A stretch of 64,000 bases of DNA, taken from contig CM032794.1 in assembly GCA_019155185.1 (NCBI GenBank), positions 16,362,946 to 16,426,945 of the forward strand. The letters are read 5' to 3'. Shown in pieces: positions 43,180-56,300 of the stretch. Source of the DNA: Beaufortia kweichowensis (Eukaryota; Chordata; Actinopteri; Cypriniformes; Gastromyzontidae). Every line of letters begins with the position of its first letter. Within the stretch, counting starts at the first letter, position 1. The translations under genes and the position numbers were made by a program. Below the pieces are notes generated by a model. The model worked only from the letters and a program-made list of their open reading frames with translations. It ran no database searches and was not told where the DNA came from.

Positions 43180-45755
43180 ATGAAGCCTCCATCTCGTCGC
43201 CGAGCTGAACCATCACGCTTCAGACTAAAGAGCACTGAAGAAAAACAGACTGTTAGATCAGTTTGCAAAGTATGGACACGCAAGGAGCAACAGAGCTTGA
43301 TGAAAGGTTTAAAACAGCAGCAGAATTATCAATCGGAATTAGATCTGACTGAGCTTCAAAAGAACGTGCCCCAGCGCTCTCTCCAAGAGGTACACCCAAA
43401 ATATCACTGAAGCTGATTGATGTACATGTCTGCTGTAATATAGTTGTTGGTATTGCTTGGTTTTTAGATTGAGGACCTGATCAAATTATTAAAGTCCCGT
43501 GTGGTGCAGTCGGTGGCTCAACAGGTCCAGAAACAGAGGAAAGAGGAACACAAGACTAAAGTTCCAATCGAGATCTGGGGAGAGCTGGTACAGAAAGTCA
43601 CTGGGTCCCATGAGAAGACTCTTTCCTCTGCTTTTTCCCAGGTTTGTGTGAGACATTTCTATATGTAAAGAATTATACTAGAAACAACAAAAATATGTTA
43701 GACATTAACATTTCCCCCAGAGAACGACCACAAAAATTAGGAAGTTGCAACTCGGCCTGTTCTTATCATTACACAGCTGTGTATCTTGTATGAAAATATG
43801 AGCATCACAGATACAATTTTACATAGATTTCATCTTTACATTGAGTTTGACAAATGGGCAAAAATCTACCTCTGTCAATCGAATCATGCTATTCTTTCCC
43901 AGATGAAAGAAAACCGTTTTACATGTTTACATGATCTGCCACGTTATCTGCTTATTAAGCATAATTGGTTTTATCAGATAAGAGTATATTCACATAAACT
44001 ATAATAGAAACACATCACCAGAAAATTATGTGACTCTGTCTGAACAGTGTTATGGAATGTTATGGAACAGCATAAGTTACGATTTTGTTTGGGAACGGGG
44101 CTTATTTTTTAATGTTTTATGAGTAAAATTGGAATATCACATAAGTTAGTTTTCATTTTTATAGCATAACTTTGCATAACATAACTTTGTATAGAAACAT
44201 GGTAATGTTCCCCAAAATCTAAGGTGTGTGTCACATGTGTCAAAAACACCAAAAAGTCATGAATTGTGACTTCCGCACCCCAATCGATCTGTGATGTTGG
44301 TTTTAGTAACTAAATGTGGTTCTTGAGTCAGTCTAGTTTTTTTTATATCATACTTGCACCATACAATAAAGGGTTGGGAATTAATTTCCTTTTGGCTTTT
44401 ATTTGTTACTGCTATTTGTAGACATATTTGTAGACTGCTATTTGCACACAGCTATGTATTGCATTTTATAACCTTCTTAACTCCTATAGCAGATTAAATA
44501 TGATATGATAACTGTTAATTGTTTACTCTGTCATCAGATGCTTGTGATTGCTGGCACAGAGCCTTGCAGCCTGCTATACTCCATCCCTTCACAGGCCACC
44601 GCCATCCGAACACCTCCTCGTTCCAGTCACCCTGGTCCCATAATGACCAGGCCTAATGCACAGCTTTGGCCTTCCCCCCAGTTTAACACTCCTGTAGTAG
44701 GAGTGCTGCCTAGCCAGACTGATAATACCCCTCAGCCTTCCTCCACAGATGTAAGCTCAAAATCTATTGCGTCCACTAGCTCAGAAGGCTCTTTGCTTAT
44801 TCAGCCTGACTCTAGTTCCAATTCTGTGGAGCACACTAATAAATTACATCTTGATAAGTCATCACTCAGTTCACCCAAGGAGCCTAGCACACCTAAGAAA
44901 CTCACACAGATGGGAGAATCCTCACAGATGACAAGCCCCAATCAGCTGGAATCAGAACCACAAGCATCAGCATCCAGTCTGAGCCATGTCTACTAATTCA
45001 GTATCGCCGTCAGTGTCCCTGCCATCGAATAAGCTCAGTCCAGCTCAGTCAGACGTGTCGGATCAAGATTCATCACACAGACCCAAAGTGCTAAAGTGCA
45101 TTGTGAATTTTGACAAGATTTATAAATTCATAAGTGACCCTAACTCATGCAAATCAGCTCTTACTTCAATGGGTATGTAATGTCCAATTAATGTCATTTG
45201 TCATTTATTGTGTTTTTTTGTTTTATGCACACTATTGCTAAAGCATGAATACACACACAGAAGCAGTGACATAAGTGGAATAAATAGGGAAAAATAGTAA
45301 TGGCAATAAAAGTCAGGTGGAGTATTATTAATATTTTTTCCCACCATGTGTACATCTTCCATGTGATATTTCCAGAGTGTGCAGTGCTGTTGGACTTGCT
45401 GATGTCTTTGCCTGAGGAGCTTCCCTTATTGGACTGCAAGCAACTTCAACATCATCTGCTGCAGGTACACAAAAAACTCTCCAATCCCACAGTAATGCCA
45501 GTCGCCTCTCCGGAGACTATAATACACAGTAATATTCCACCTGCTGATGTAGCCGATTCTACTAACTTAACCATGCAACAAACGACGACTACTGGATCGT
45601 GTTATCCTCCTGGACATCCCTCCAGTGATTCATCTGCCACAGAACCAGCAAAGGACAAAGCAGACTGGGCTTCAGTTGGCACGTGTCCTCTCAATCCTTT
45701 GATGATTCCAGTAGCTTTGTTGAAAAGGCAGTCTGTGGAGAATTCCAAGAAATGA
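43180..45755 (+). CDS. snapc2: snRNA-activating protein complex subunit 2 (SNAP45)
   Basis: Subunit of SNAPc, which binds the proximal sequence element of snRNA promoters and supports both pol II and pol III transcription in the nucleus. Exons: 43180-43389 (MKPPSRRRAEPSRF start, as in mammals), 43468-43641 (VPIEIWGELVQKVTG, ending SSAFSQ), 44538 to about 44983 (MLVIAGTEPCSLL, then Ser/Pro-rich), resuming in another frame to 45172 (VNFDKIYKFIS), and 45376-45755 (CAVLLDLLMSLPEELPLL, ending near CPLNPLMIPVALL). All these blocks match human SNAPC2 in order; total about 465 residues against 334, the excess lying in the low-complexity middle. The reading frame changes between 44860 and 45000 with no good GT-AG pair of the right phase, so an indel (real or assembly) is likely. 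AATAAA lies at 45949. Compact, divergently placed relative to HISAT. Confidence 0.92.
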
Positions 45756-46319
45756 TATGTTTAGCCTGGCCTGAGTGTTTAATTTTTGTGATTTAGCCTA
45801 ATTATTGTGAAGTTTTACTTTGTCCAAAACAATTTCAGCTGTTGTTTTGAGTTTGTTTTAATGAGTTATGTTTTTTACTACGCTTTGATTTAATTTGATC
45901 CAATAGATTTGAAGTAGATTTACCAGTATTATATTTATTATCATTATCAATAAAATAAAAGAATTTTCAGAAATAAAGAATACATTTAATTTATACATTT
46001 TCTCTTCGTGGGTCTGTTTAGTGGTTGTTTAATTGTTGATAAATGGAAGCTGTAGTCATAATAGATCTTGTCTAACCTTTGGATTTGTCTTACGCGAGGG
46101 CAATAGTAAATTACTGACAGGTCTAAATTGGACGTGATGTTAACTCTTAACTTTTTACACCAAACCAAACAGGCCACATCCATAACAGCCGTTATCATCC
46201 CCTGTTGATAACAGTAATAAAATTTCATTGTTTGTGACTTTAAACGTCACAAACCGACCCAGTGCTAAACAACATGACAGGCATTGCATAATAGGGCTAC
46301 ACCCTAGAGTCAGAAACTT
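45756..46319. other. SNAPC2 3' UTR and short intergenic spacer
   Basis: Contains the SNAPC2 3' UTR with an AATAAA word at 45949-45954, then non-coding DNA up to the transposon end. No other feature seen. Confidence 0.5.
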
Positions 46320-48753
46320 CAGTATTTCACAATTGCTAAAACACATTTCTTGAAACCTTCACCCATATTCTCAAAACTTTAAACACAAAACCCAGTCTTT
46401 AAACTACATTGACAAAACACCTGACTCTTCTGGCAAAATCAAACACTTGCCTCAAAACCATTTGATCTGTGCTCAAAATCAAACAATGCTTTCAAAACAT
46501 AAACACAGCCAGTCAATATATAAACACTCATCAGCATTCATTAAACACTACATCAAAAAATTGAGAACACAGCGTCCAGGGCATGTAGTTACAGAGAAAA
46601 AATGTTTATTGCATATAGAAAATAATTTTGCCATAAATAAAAGTAAATAATTCACAACTCAGTACAGCAAATATATTGCATACTGAAAGTACTGCAAGTA
46701 ATACAGTATTGAATTTCTGTATTTTCAGCATAAAAATAAAGTAAGCCCAAAGAACAAAGACAACTCTAAATGAAAAGCGTATTACACAAAATATTGTGCA
46801 AATGCAAAATCAAAGTCAATGAGTGACTCATTCTGCCTCAGCATCCCGTCTTCGTGCTGGGTCCGGCCAGAGGACTTCGTCCACATCACATGCAATGTTG
46901 TCCCTTCCTAGGCAACAGGGGAAGAACCCTCTCGTGTGCCGGATCCAGCCTTGACAACACTCCACACTTGACAACACTCCTGTCTTCACAGGCCAATTCC
47001 ACTGCCTGTAAAAGATTTACCCTTGTATATGGGTTACGGTCATAGACCTTCCATCGCCATGCAGAGAAAAACTCCTCTATTGGGTTGAGGAAAGGGCTGT
47101 ATGGTGGAAGGCAAACATTCACGAATCGCTGGTTGATGTTGAACCAAGACACCACAGTGAAAGCTGACATTGTCCCAAACCACAACATAGACAGGATGCA
47201 CTGCCTGCTGATGATCCTGCTGCTCACGTTCAAACAAAACATCCCGAAGACCACCCAGAAATGTAAGAAGATGGTCAGTGTTATATGGCCCCAGGGTTGC
47301 ATGACGGTGGAGAACCCCCCCATTGCTTATGGCTGCACATAGGGTGACATTGCCACCACGCTGGCCAGGGACTTCCACAATGGCACGTTGGCCAATTATG
47401 TTCCAGCCTCCCCTCTTCGCCAGATAGAACCCTGCTTCATCTACAAAAATATATTCATGGGGCCTTTCCATGGAATCCATTTCAAACACCCTCTATATAT
47501 AAAAGAGATAAATAAATAGTTTTGTAAGTGTTACAGAAAGACATACTTCTGCAAAAGTGTATGTATATGCACTCCTGATTTACATACACTACAATATAGT
47601 GCAGTTACAGTAACAGTATAGGACAATAACTGTAGGCTACAAACTTGTACTGTAAGCATCAGTGCTGAAAGTGTACACTTACTTGCACATACTGATATCG
47701 TAGATCTTTAACCCTTTCTGAATTGCGCTCAAAGGGTACTCTGTACACTTGCTTCATGCTGTTGCGATGGAGGACACGGGAAATGGTAGGCTGACACTGT
47801 TGATACCTTCAAAGTTTACATTGTCTTCTACAAGTCTTTGCTGTATTTCACACAGTCGGATGACATTGTTCTGACGGACCATATCAACAATAAGAGCCTC
47901 TTGCTGTTGGGAGAACAAAGGAGTCCTTCCACCCTCATTTGGTAGTCTTGCAATTCTACAAAAGGGAAAATGCTCTTACAAATGTATACATACAGAAACA
48001 ATAGTAATGGACATCACATTCATATGTAAAATGTATTGTAAATCTTTTTTCCCCATTCCCCTTTCTATTGACAAACTGATGTACTATATCAAATGTATAC
48101 AATAAACTTTCAGTCGCACAAATTAGAAAAACAATACATTTACCTGTTCTCTTTTCTGAATGTCCTGATTATGGTGGCCACAGAGAATCTGGACAAATTG
48201 GGTTGTACTCTTTGTCCTGCTTCCTTCATTGTCATTCCATGAACAAGAACATGGTCTATCACAGTTGCCCGAATTTGATCTGAAATTACTATTCTTGGTC
48301 TTGCTCTTCATTGTCCTTGTACTCTTCCTCCTCGTCCACCACCTCTTACACTTCCTCCTCTGCCTCTCACATTGTTTCCATCCATTGTGTTATCAACACT
48401 CAACGTACCTGGGCCACCTGTGTACTCTGAACTGGCTTATATTCTAGACAACTGAATTGATCACACCATTAGAAACAAGTGTGAACAATTTTGAGTTGTT
48501 GTGTGTAAACGATGACAGCTGTGTTGTAGTTGTGTTTAACTTTTGCCACACGTATTTACCATTTTGCAACACAGTGCAAAATGTGCTTAAGAATGTGTTT
48601 AGTTTTGCAAAAGAGTGGATGAGATTTTGCAAACAGTCTTAACTACCTGAACAGGTTTTGCCTACAAAGTGACTGATTCGACAAATGGGTTTAGGCCACT
48701 GAGCATTGGGTTCAGAGAATGGGGTTTAGTGTTTTAGCAATTGTGAAATACTG
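46320..48753 (-). mobile_element. IS630/Tc1-mariner-superfamily DNA transposon, decayed
   Basis: Perfect 25-bp terminal inverted repeats at 46320-46344 (cagtatttcacaattgctaa...) and 48729-48753. If the target duplication is the TA at 46323-46324 and 48749-48750, the element proper is 46325-48748. Both ends carry several hundred bases of degenerate subterminal repeats built on caaaacac or aaaatcaaacac on the left and gtgtttagttttgcaaaa on the right, which may be transposase-binding arrays. The single internal gene is on the minus strand. Confidence 0.9.
46828..48385 (-). pseudogene. DDE transposase, IS630-like, disrupted
   Basis: Three exons, about 48385-48144, 47955-47683 and 47492-46828. 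The first encodes a Gly/Arg-rich start and a helix-turn-helix region (VLVHGMTMKEAGQRV). The second continues the DNA-binding part (ARLPNEGGRTPLFS, then YRVPFERNSERV). The third is the catalytic core with FVDEAGF, VVVWDNVSFH and PPYSPFLNPIEEFFS, giving the Asp, Asp and Glu of the DDE triad. Damage: an in-frame TGA after the Gly/Arg-rich start (probably a decayed CGA), a frameshift in exon 2 between NSVS and TISRVL, a frameshift just after WDNVSFH and another near the C-terminus. It cannot make an active enzyme. Confidence 0.88.
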
Positions 48754-50398
48754 TAAACATGTGATGTGCATACTCTGCATCAAGCAAAGTATTTATTTAT
48801 TATACCAATTGCATGGCCGTTTTTTACAAATGTTTGGTTTGTGATATTCTGGGTCACCTATGATTGGAATCTGAGGACAAGATGGACCAAGAAGAATGGT
48901 AAAACAGGGGCATTTATGGTCCACATACATTTGGTGACGCATGCACTTTAGATATTCGCTGGTTTCTTCCAGTTACAGTTACAGCCTATTCCTGGAACAT
49001 ACAGTACATTTTATCATTTTAACAACATACACTTGGTGTAATTGAATGAATGAATCACAGCGTGTGTGTGGGGGTCTTTTTCTGATGTGGGTGGATCAGT
49101 TGAATTATTACTGTAGATACTGTTCTCAATTCTGTTGTTTTGGCCCAGGTCATTAGCGAATCAGGGCTTGTGTTTGAAATGGGGGCTGTCATTGTCCCTC
49201 CTAGGGTGGATGTTTTATTTGGACCACCTGTTGTAAATGTCAACCCGTCTTTGAATTCGCAGCAGTTTCAGTAGTTGTTTGAGACTCATCTCAGTTGCGT
49301 TTGTCTGCTTGACAAATATGCTTTCTATCATATGTTTCTATCTATTTTCATCTATTCCAGTCACTCTCGTGCCTGCATTTTAGTTTTTTTGACAATTGAG
49401 TTGACAGTGATACACAAGTCACTTTGTATTACATGCAGTATAGAGTGTACTGATATGCAACATGTCTTACTATTGACTTAAGACCAGATTCATCAGTGTT
49501 TGATGTTCACTCGCGACATGTATAATTTATTATCCACATTGTTTGACAAGGCTGCTGATAAGGTTTTCCATATGAAGCAACAGGAAAGAAGTTTATAGAC
49601 CACAGCTATCTGATCTTTCGATGACCAGTCATCTTTTTCAACTAAATTTTTATTGACATCTGTAAACGGCGCTTTCTTGAAGACAGGAAGCTGTTGATTA
49701 TATTAAAAAAAAACATGTCCTTCATATTTAATCTCTATATGAGGTTTGTTCATGCCATTATTACTCTGTGTTTGTTGTCAGTTTGTGCTGACATTTGTTT
49801 GGATTTAACTGTATTCAGAATAAAACAGGAACCATTAAGAATGCAGATAATTTATTAAAAAGTTAACATAAGAAAGTGCCATTTGACAATTTGTATAGTA
49901 AATACATAAAATAAATAATTTGCATTGAATATATATTGTCATCAGTGTCATTATTCATAATAATGATAATAAAACATAAGGATAACTGAAGAACCACTAA
50001 CATAATTTTTTAAATAAAACATAAACAATGACAACCTTCTACACTGTGTTTTCTTTTGACCAATTTTATAATTTTAATGACATGTCTGAAGGTTTGTGCT
50101 CATTTATAGACTTCTCTTCATCATGTGATCAAACATGTCATGGTCTGATGATATTTGTCACACATCTGAGGCATATGGAAAATATTAAATATATTTTTGT
50201 ATGTAATATTTGAATAGGTAAACAGATATTTTATGTTTCTTTTTTCTCATATTTAAATGTCATGATTATTCTTTAGAGAAAGATCAACGTAAAATTTTAT
50301 ATATGCTTGTTACAAACTTTATCATCCTTGTTATAGTGTTTTATTTTTACTCCGAGTGCAAAAAACTACCAAAACAATCAAAGTTTTGAAAAAGACCC
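48754..50398. other. spacer between transposon and mucin 3' end
   Basis: Mostly AT-rich. Minus-strand AATAAA words at 50340-50345 and near 49850 are candidate polyadenylation signals for the mucin gene. A plus-strand open block at 49149-49274 is listed separately. Confidence 0.35.
49149..49274 (+). other. possible terminal exon of an unknown plus-strand gene
   Basis: Follows an acceptor-like ctgttgttttggcccag and reads 41 codons to a TAG, with a hydrophobic, proline-containing peptide (VPPRVDVLFGPPVVNVNPSL) of coding-like composition. I do not recognise it and see no partner exon, start codon or polyadenylation signal, so it may be an exon relic or chance. Confidence 0.2.
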
Positions 50399-53300
50399 TT
50401 AAATATCAAAAGATGACCGAATCTGAGGCCTGTCAATTTTCCCCTGTTAAGAAACAAAAGAAGAAAATTAAAATGCTAAAACACAAAAAAATATTTTTTT
50501 TCTAAATAACTAAGCGCAGTAGTACTAAGTGCAGTAAAAGTGGTCAATAAATAAAATGTCTCCATTAACCAAATATACAGTTTAACCAGATGCTAGGTGT
50601 TGTTCTATATTTGCATTAATTCTACATTAGAACAATGTATGTTACTATGTGTACATTTTTTGTATTATTGCAGTACTCACATCTCTGTGAAAATACTGAA
50701 GCTGAATGCCTGGTTCAGGTGTAGAATATGGAGTGTATGATCGACCTTCGAAGAAATTTGGTCTATAGTTTCCCATACTGTCCCTCTTATAAAAGTCATC
50801 CTGGGAGTATGCTGGGTTATCTCGTAGAACTCTGTCAGCTGAAAATTATGAATTATGTGTTAAATAATCTGATACTTATTAAAAATTAATATTGTTACCT
50901 CATGAGAAAAATGTTTGTGACTATGAGAATGTCTTTTTTAATTGACATTTGAAATGGGGTTTCAAACAGGTTGCCAAATGGTAATTTGAATTTAAGGATT
51001 TAATGAAGTAAGATTAAATTTGCACAACATTTAAAGAAATCATACACAGTAATATGCAGATGCTGCCTCACTGAAATGTGCATAATACCCAAAAGCCCTT
51101 TTCAAATAATCCTTTGAAAAGCTATGAAGAGCACGTCTAGAAACAACATTTTACACATTTTATTGTTTCTAATTCACTTGTAGAGGAATTTTGGTTTGTT
51201 TAAGAGTAATAACCTCTAGTCCAAAATCACTTCCTATTTCATTCATAGTGCATTATACTGTATAATGTTTTTTTGGGGGTACCTGGATGTAATGTATTGC
51301 TTTTTGATGGCCACTCAAAGTCATCCTCCAACCACTCTTTCACTAGATCTTGTTTAATGTCCTTATTCCTGTATGAATGAAGATATGAGTTAGTTGGCAA
51401 AAGACACATATCAATGCAATTGCACTCCATATCATGAGCTCTCTCTTTCTTTTCGGGCACATACTGCTGGTATGTTCATTAACACAGGATGAAGTTGACT
51501 CTGATAAGCTTATTCCAGTCACTGTTTTTAGTAAACATGAAGCAAGATCACATTTATGCATCTGAACTTATAATGATTTAACATGTTTTTATCTGTTCTC
51601 AGGAACACAAACACTGACTTTAAAGTGAATGAAATGGCAGGATTGCCTTTATAAAAATGAGTGTCCATAAAAACTGCTTTGTATGGTTGTGTGATAAAAT
51701 GGTAAATCACAATGACCTTTCAATGTAATTGTGGTAATATATATTGTTTCACATGTATACTTATAATAAGCATAATATACAAAAATATGTATACTGTACA
51801 CATTATAATATACATAATGTACAATACAGTCAATACACATTTACATTGCTCACCTTTTAACCTTCTTCTTGTTTAACATCAGATAAGCTGTCAGTACCGC
51901 TACAGTTATTACTGCTATAAGTGCCACCACTGCCAGTCCAGCATAGAATCCAACTTTGTTCACTTGGTATCTGCAGTCTTGTCCCAAGAACCATTTTTCA
52001 GCAGAATGGGAGCAACTAGATTAAAAATGTATTACTGCATTACAAGCCTAATTTGCAGAGAAATATATAAAACATCATCATTTAGCCGATGGTATTATTA
52101 TTAAAAACAGTGTTGTGAAGTACTTAAATAAGTACTTAGTACTTAAAATGTAATGAAGTAACAGCACAAGTCAGATTAAACAGGTTCCTTTGCAAGTTCA
52201 AATAGCCTGAAGAAAATTTCCCCATTATCTTTATTCTATCAGTAAATTTTTATGTCCTTTTTACTTTTAAATTCCTAATGACTTGTACTTCAACTTTCTT
52301 CAATTTAAAGAAGACTAAAGAGGGAATTAAAAGAAGACTAAAGAGGGACAATCACCAAGGACCAACCCGAGGTTAAGGGCACAATTGTCATAGCGCGTGA
52401 ATACTACTTACAATCTTTCAGTTCAGCCTAGATCTTTAACCAACAACAAAGGTAAAATGTACACGTCCTTGTCAATAAAATGTATCATACAAAAAATAAT
52501 TTGATTAAGCAAAAGTACTTACTAGCAGGATGGGCCCTTGATAGAAACTTCACAGGTGCCTTCATTAAAACACCTTTTTGGAGTTGGATGACCTCCATGG
52601 CATTGATTCACACATGTCACTTTGCCTGGGAATGTAGATGGTGCATAAAACTGCCTGTATCCCTCAGGAAGCTGTCCAATAATCATGTCACACACACCTT
52701 TGGCTGTGAAAATAAAAGTGCATCAGTTACATGCAACTATTGAATAACAGCAAAAGCAGTCAGACACTTAACGGAACTGTTCACCCAAAAATTTAAATTG
52801 GCCCATAATTTACTCACCCTAATGCCATCCCAGCTATATACAAAATGTTTAACTTCAATTTGATAATTTTCCTGTTGAAACGCTTTCTCTAAGCATCATT
52901 TGAGTAGACTGGAGTGAGTATTCTTGTAGTAGTTTCCTAGATATACTTCTCACCAAACATACTGCTTTGCATTTTAGCCAAAATAATAGTAATAGTTTGG
53001 TATTTAAAATCTCTCTATCACTAGAGATTAGTATATAGTCACAGTATATAGTCACTGCTTTACCGCATAATAAAAGTACTCAATTCAGTTAAATAATTCA
53101 TTTTACAGTTTGATGTAGGCTTTGCAATTAATAAGAGAGCTGATTAGGGTTACATCTTCACAATTCTATCTTAATAATTCAAGATTTTTTTAATCTCACC
53201 ATCAAGTGTGGTCTCTGATGCGGTGAAATTATTAATGGGGATGCCTATATCAACTGTTAAAGAAAACAGAATTAGAGAAAACATTATTTAATAATGCATC

Positions 53301-56300
53301 CAATAAATTCAGAGTAAAATAAGAAGGAATGCATTAAAACATGTTGACCTACCTGTGCCAGTTATTATATCTTTAAGAGCATTGTTCACTTCTTCAAATG
53401 CAGAATTGTAATTTTCATCGATAGTGTCATCATTTGGAACTTGAAGAATAATATCATGGAGAACATTCACACTATCCACATAATTTCAGTAGAAAGGGGA
53501 AAGAAAGTAATACAAAATCAGTCCTTAAAGTCTTTATATGTGGTATGATTTAGTTCATTGATAAAGAAGTTTTGTTTGATTGTGGATTTAGTAAAAATAA
53601 AAAAACTTTATGTTTCTGTACATTACCACTTTAGCTTACCTTCGTGCAACATCCTTTAAAAGCAGGCTTCTCTTTCTTCTTCCGTTTCTTACAGGTGCAC
53701 CCTCACTTTGATAAGAACAACGTTTTTATTTAGATACTTTAATAATCGTAACAATGTAAGAGTATAAATATTCTGCAATTACAAAATAGCTTGTCCAAGT
53801 ATAAGTATTACCTTAGCTTTTTGACGGTCAAACTTTTAAAGTATTTAACTGTGTTGTTATAGAAGGGTCCCATCTATAATTAAATATAAAAATATATCTG
53901 TAATATCCTCCATACAGCAAAATATCCAGTCGATTCAACTTTAAGAGAGTTACTTTTAGGGGTAATTATTATAACATACAGTATGTTGACGTATTAGGGC
54001 AACTTGCCATTAAAACAAACAATATTCAATATTAAAGCAACTGCATTCATTAACATGTGTACTGAAATAATGGTACAATATTACGCAGCCAACAGGGGAA
54101 TAACCCAAGTGGAGAAATCTCACTTCAATACTGACATATTATATTAAAATATATTTAAACTTCCAATTCAAATGAAAACATCAGTGAAGCTAAATAGTAC
54201 AGTACAGCAGCAATAATGTGGCCAAATGGCAGGAAATGCTCTTGACAATTCGAATGGACCCTATGACATGGCTCATCGAGACCATGTTCTGAGAAAGCCT
54301 GCAAAGTTCAGGTCCGCATCTCAAATTGTCTTATTGTGTTATTGTTCTACAGGCTAAAGTATTGTCAATGATTCACGCAGAGCTATTGATTCTGCAAAAT
54401 AAGAGCTAATTAGTTGAGACTGAAAGGATTACACTACACTGTAAAGATCCTGCACTGTAAAAATGAAAAGATTCTGGAGGAACCATTTGCGGTTCTTCAC
54501 ACTGCCACACCAGCTGAACCGTCAGGAGAACCTCAAATCACCCTTTTTAAACAAAGCAAAAAACCTTTTTAACAAAGGTTCTCTGAGGAACCATTAATCT
54601 CCTCATGGTTCTGCCGGTGTGGCAGTGTGAAGAATATATCACTATATAATCAAGTCAAATAATTAAGCCTGAAGATTATTTTCCCCTGTAGTGTGGAAAT
54701 TTTTGTGTGACCTCTAGAAAAAGACTTTTAAACAATAATCAGATAGCTAAAAAATAAACAAGAAAACCAAATAAGATAAAATGAAAGAAAGAGAACTAAA
54801 ACTGAAACAAACACATATTTAATATGTAGTAGCTCTTGTTTTCTTGTGTCAACCCTTTGAAAAAAGAAATTGCACTCTTAAAATTGACAGTATAGTCAGG
54901 GCCATTTACTTTAAATATAAGATGCTTACCTTTTCTTTGAATTCCGCCACAAACTTTTTATATTGGTCTGAATTTGAGTTATTATACTCAGGAACAAACA
55001 CATCGTTCACATCCACCCCAACATTGACTGGCCTTTCAATTATCTCTGAATTATAAGTAGAGAAAATTTTGCTTTTAATTTGTTAAACAATGTGGTTGAA
55101 CACATAAAATATACTGAATTAAAATTTCAGAGTTATAAGGGAACTCGTTGTAAGAATAACAATCAAATGTGACCATGGACCACAACACCAGTCATAAGTC
55201 TAAATCTTTCAAAATTGAGATTTATACATAATCTAAAAGTGAATAATTAAGCTTTCCATTAATGTATTGTTTGTTAAGATAGGACAACATTTGGCCGAGA
55301 TACAACTATTTGAAAATCTGGAATCTGAGGGTGCAAAAAATCGAAATACTGAGAAAATCCCCTTTCAAATTGTCCAAATGAAGTCCTTAGCACTGCATCC
55401 ACTCACAAAAATAAATGTTTTTAGATATTTACGGTAGCAAATTTACCAAATATATTAATGGAACATGATCTTTAAATAATATTTGAATGCTTTTTGGCAT
55501 AAAAGGAAATTAGATCATTTTTACCCATACCATGTATTTTTGGCTATTGCTGCAAATATACCCATGCAACATATGACTGGTTTTGTGGTTCAGGGTCACA
55601 CATTCTTATATATTTACACAACTCTAAAGTTATCTTACGGGTAACATTAAAAGTACCTTAAGTTACAAACTGAAAAAAAAAAAAATAGGGCATAATGTGC
55701 TGTATTATTATTAAGAAATGTTCTGTATTGATTTTTTTACAGCTCTTTTATCTGTATTTAGAATTTTGAAAACTGCATTGCGTTGTGTTTTAGCGTTAAA
55801 GGAAATGTCAAACAGAGATCTTTAAATTGTGATAAAGTAACTAGTTTTGGTCACTCCATTTTGGAAAAAAAATATTATTTTTCACTATTATCTAAACGTA
55901 TTTGGCTTCTTTCCCTTACCTGGTGGTGTAATTTCAATTTCAACATTACTGCAAAGTCTGCCAGTAAAGCCAACAGGACAGAAACATCCCTCGTTGTTTG
56001 GATATGGAGTTCCACCATTTTTACATTCAAGGGGTTTGACTGTTGTTGTCGTGGCTGTAGAGCTTGTTCTTGTGGTCACCCTAACTGTTGTAGTGACATC
56101 AGTTGTAGTTGGCACAGGATCTGTAGTAGATGAAGCACTTGTCAATTTTTTCTTGGTCAACACAATCTTATGGCAATTCATGTGTTTATTTACATTTTTT
56201 ACATCAGTAATGTTTAGAGGTTTAGGTGTAAGTCTTTATGACATTGAAATAAAGCCAGTTTAGGTGCTTTTAACACCTGAATTACCTGCTGTAGTTGAAG

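Noticed and set aside
56137..56181. upstream start for mucin exon 5 at the ttgacaag acceptor or at an ATG
   Set aside because: That acceptor gives the wrong phase after exon 4. The acceptor tctactacag at 56121 keeps the frame and has a better pyrimidine tract.
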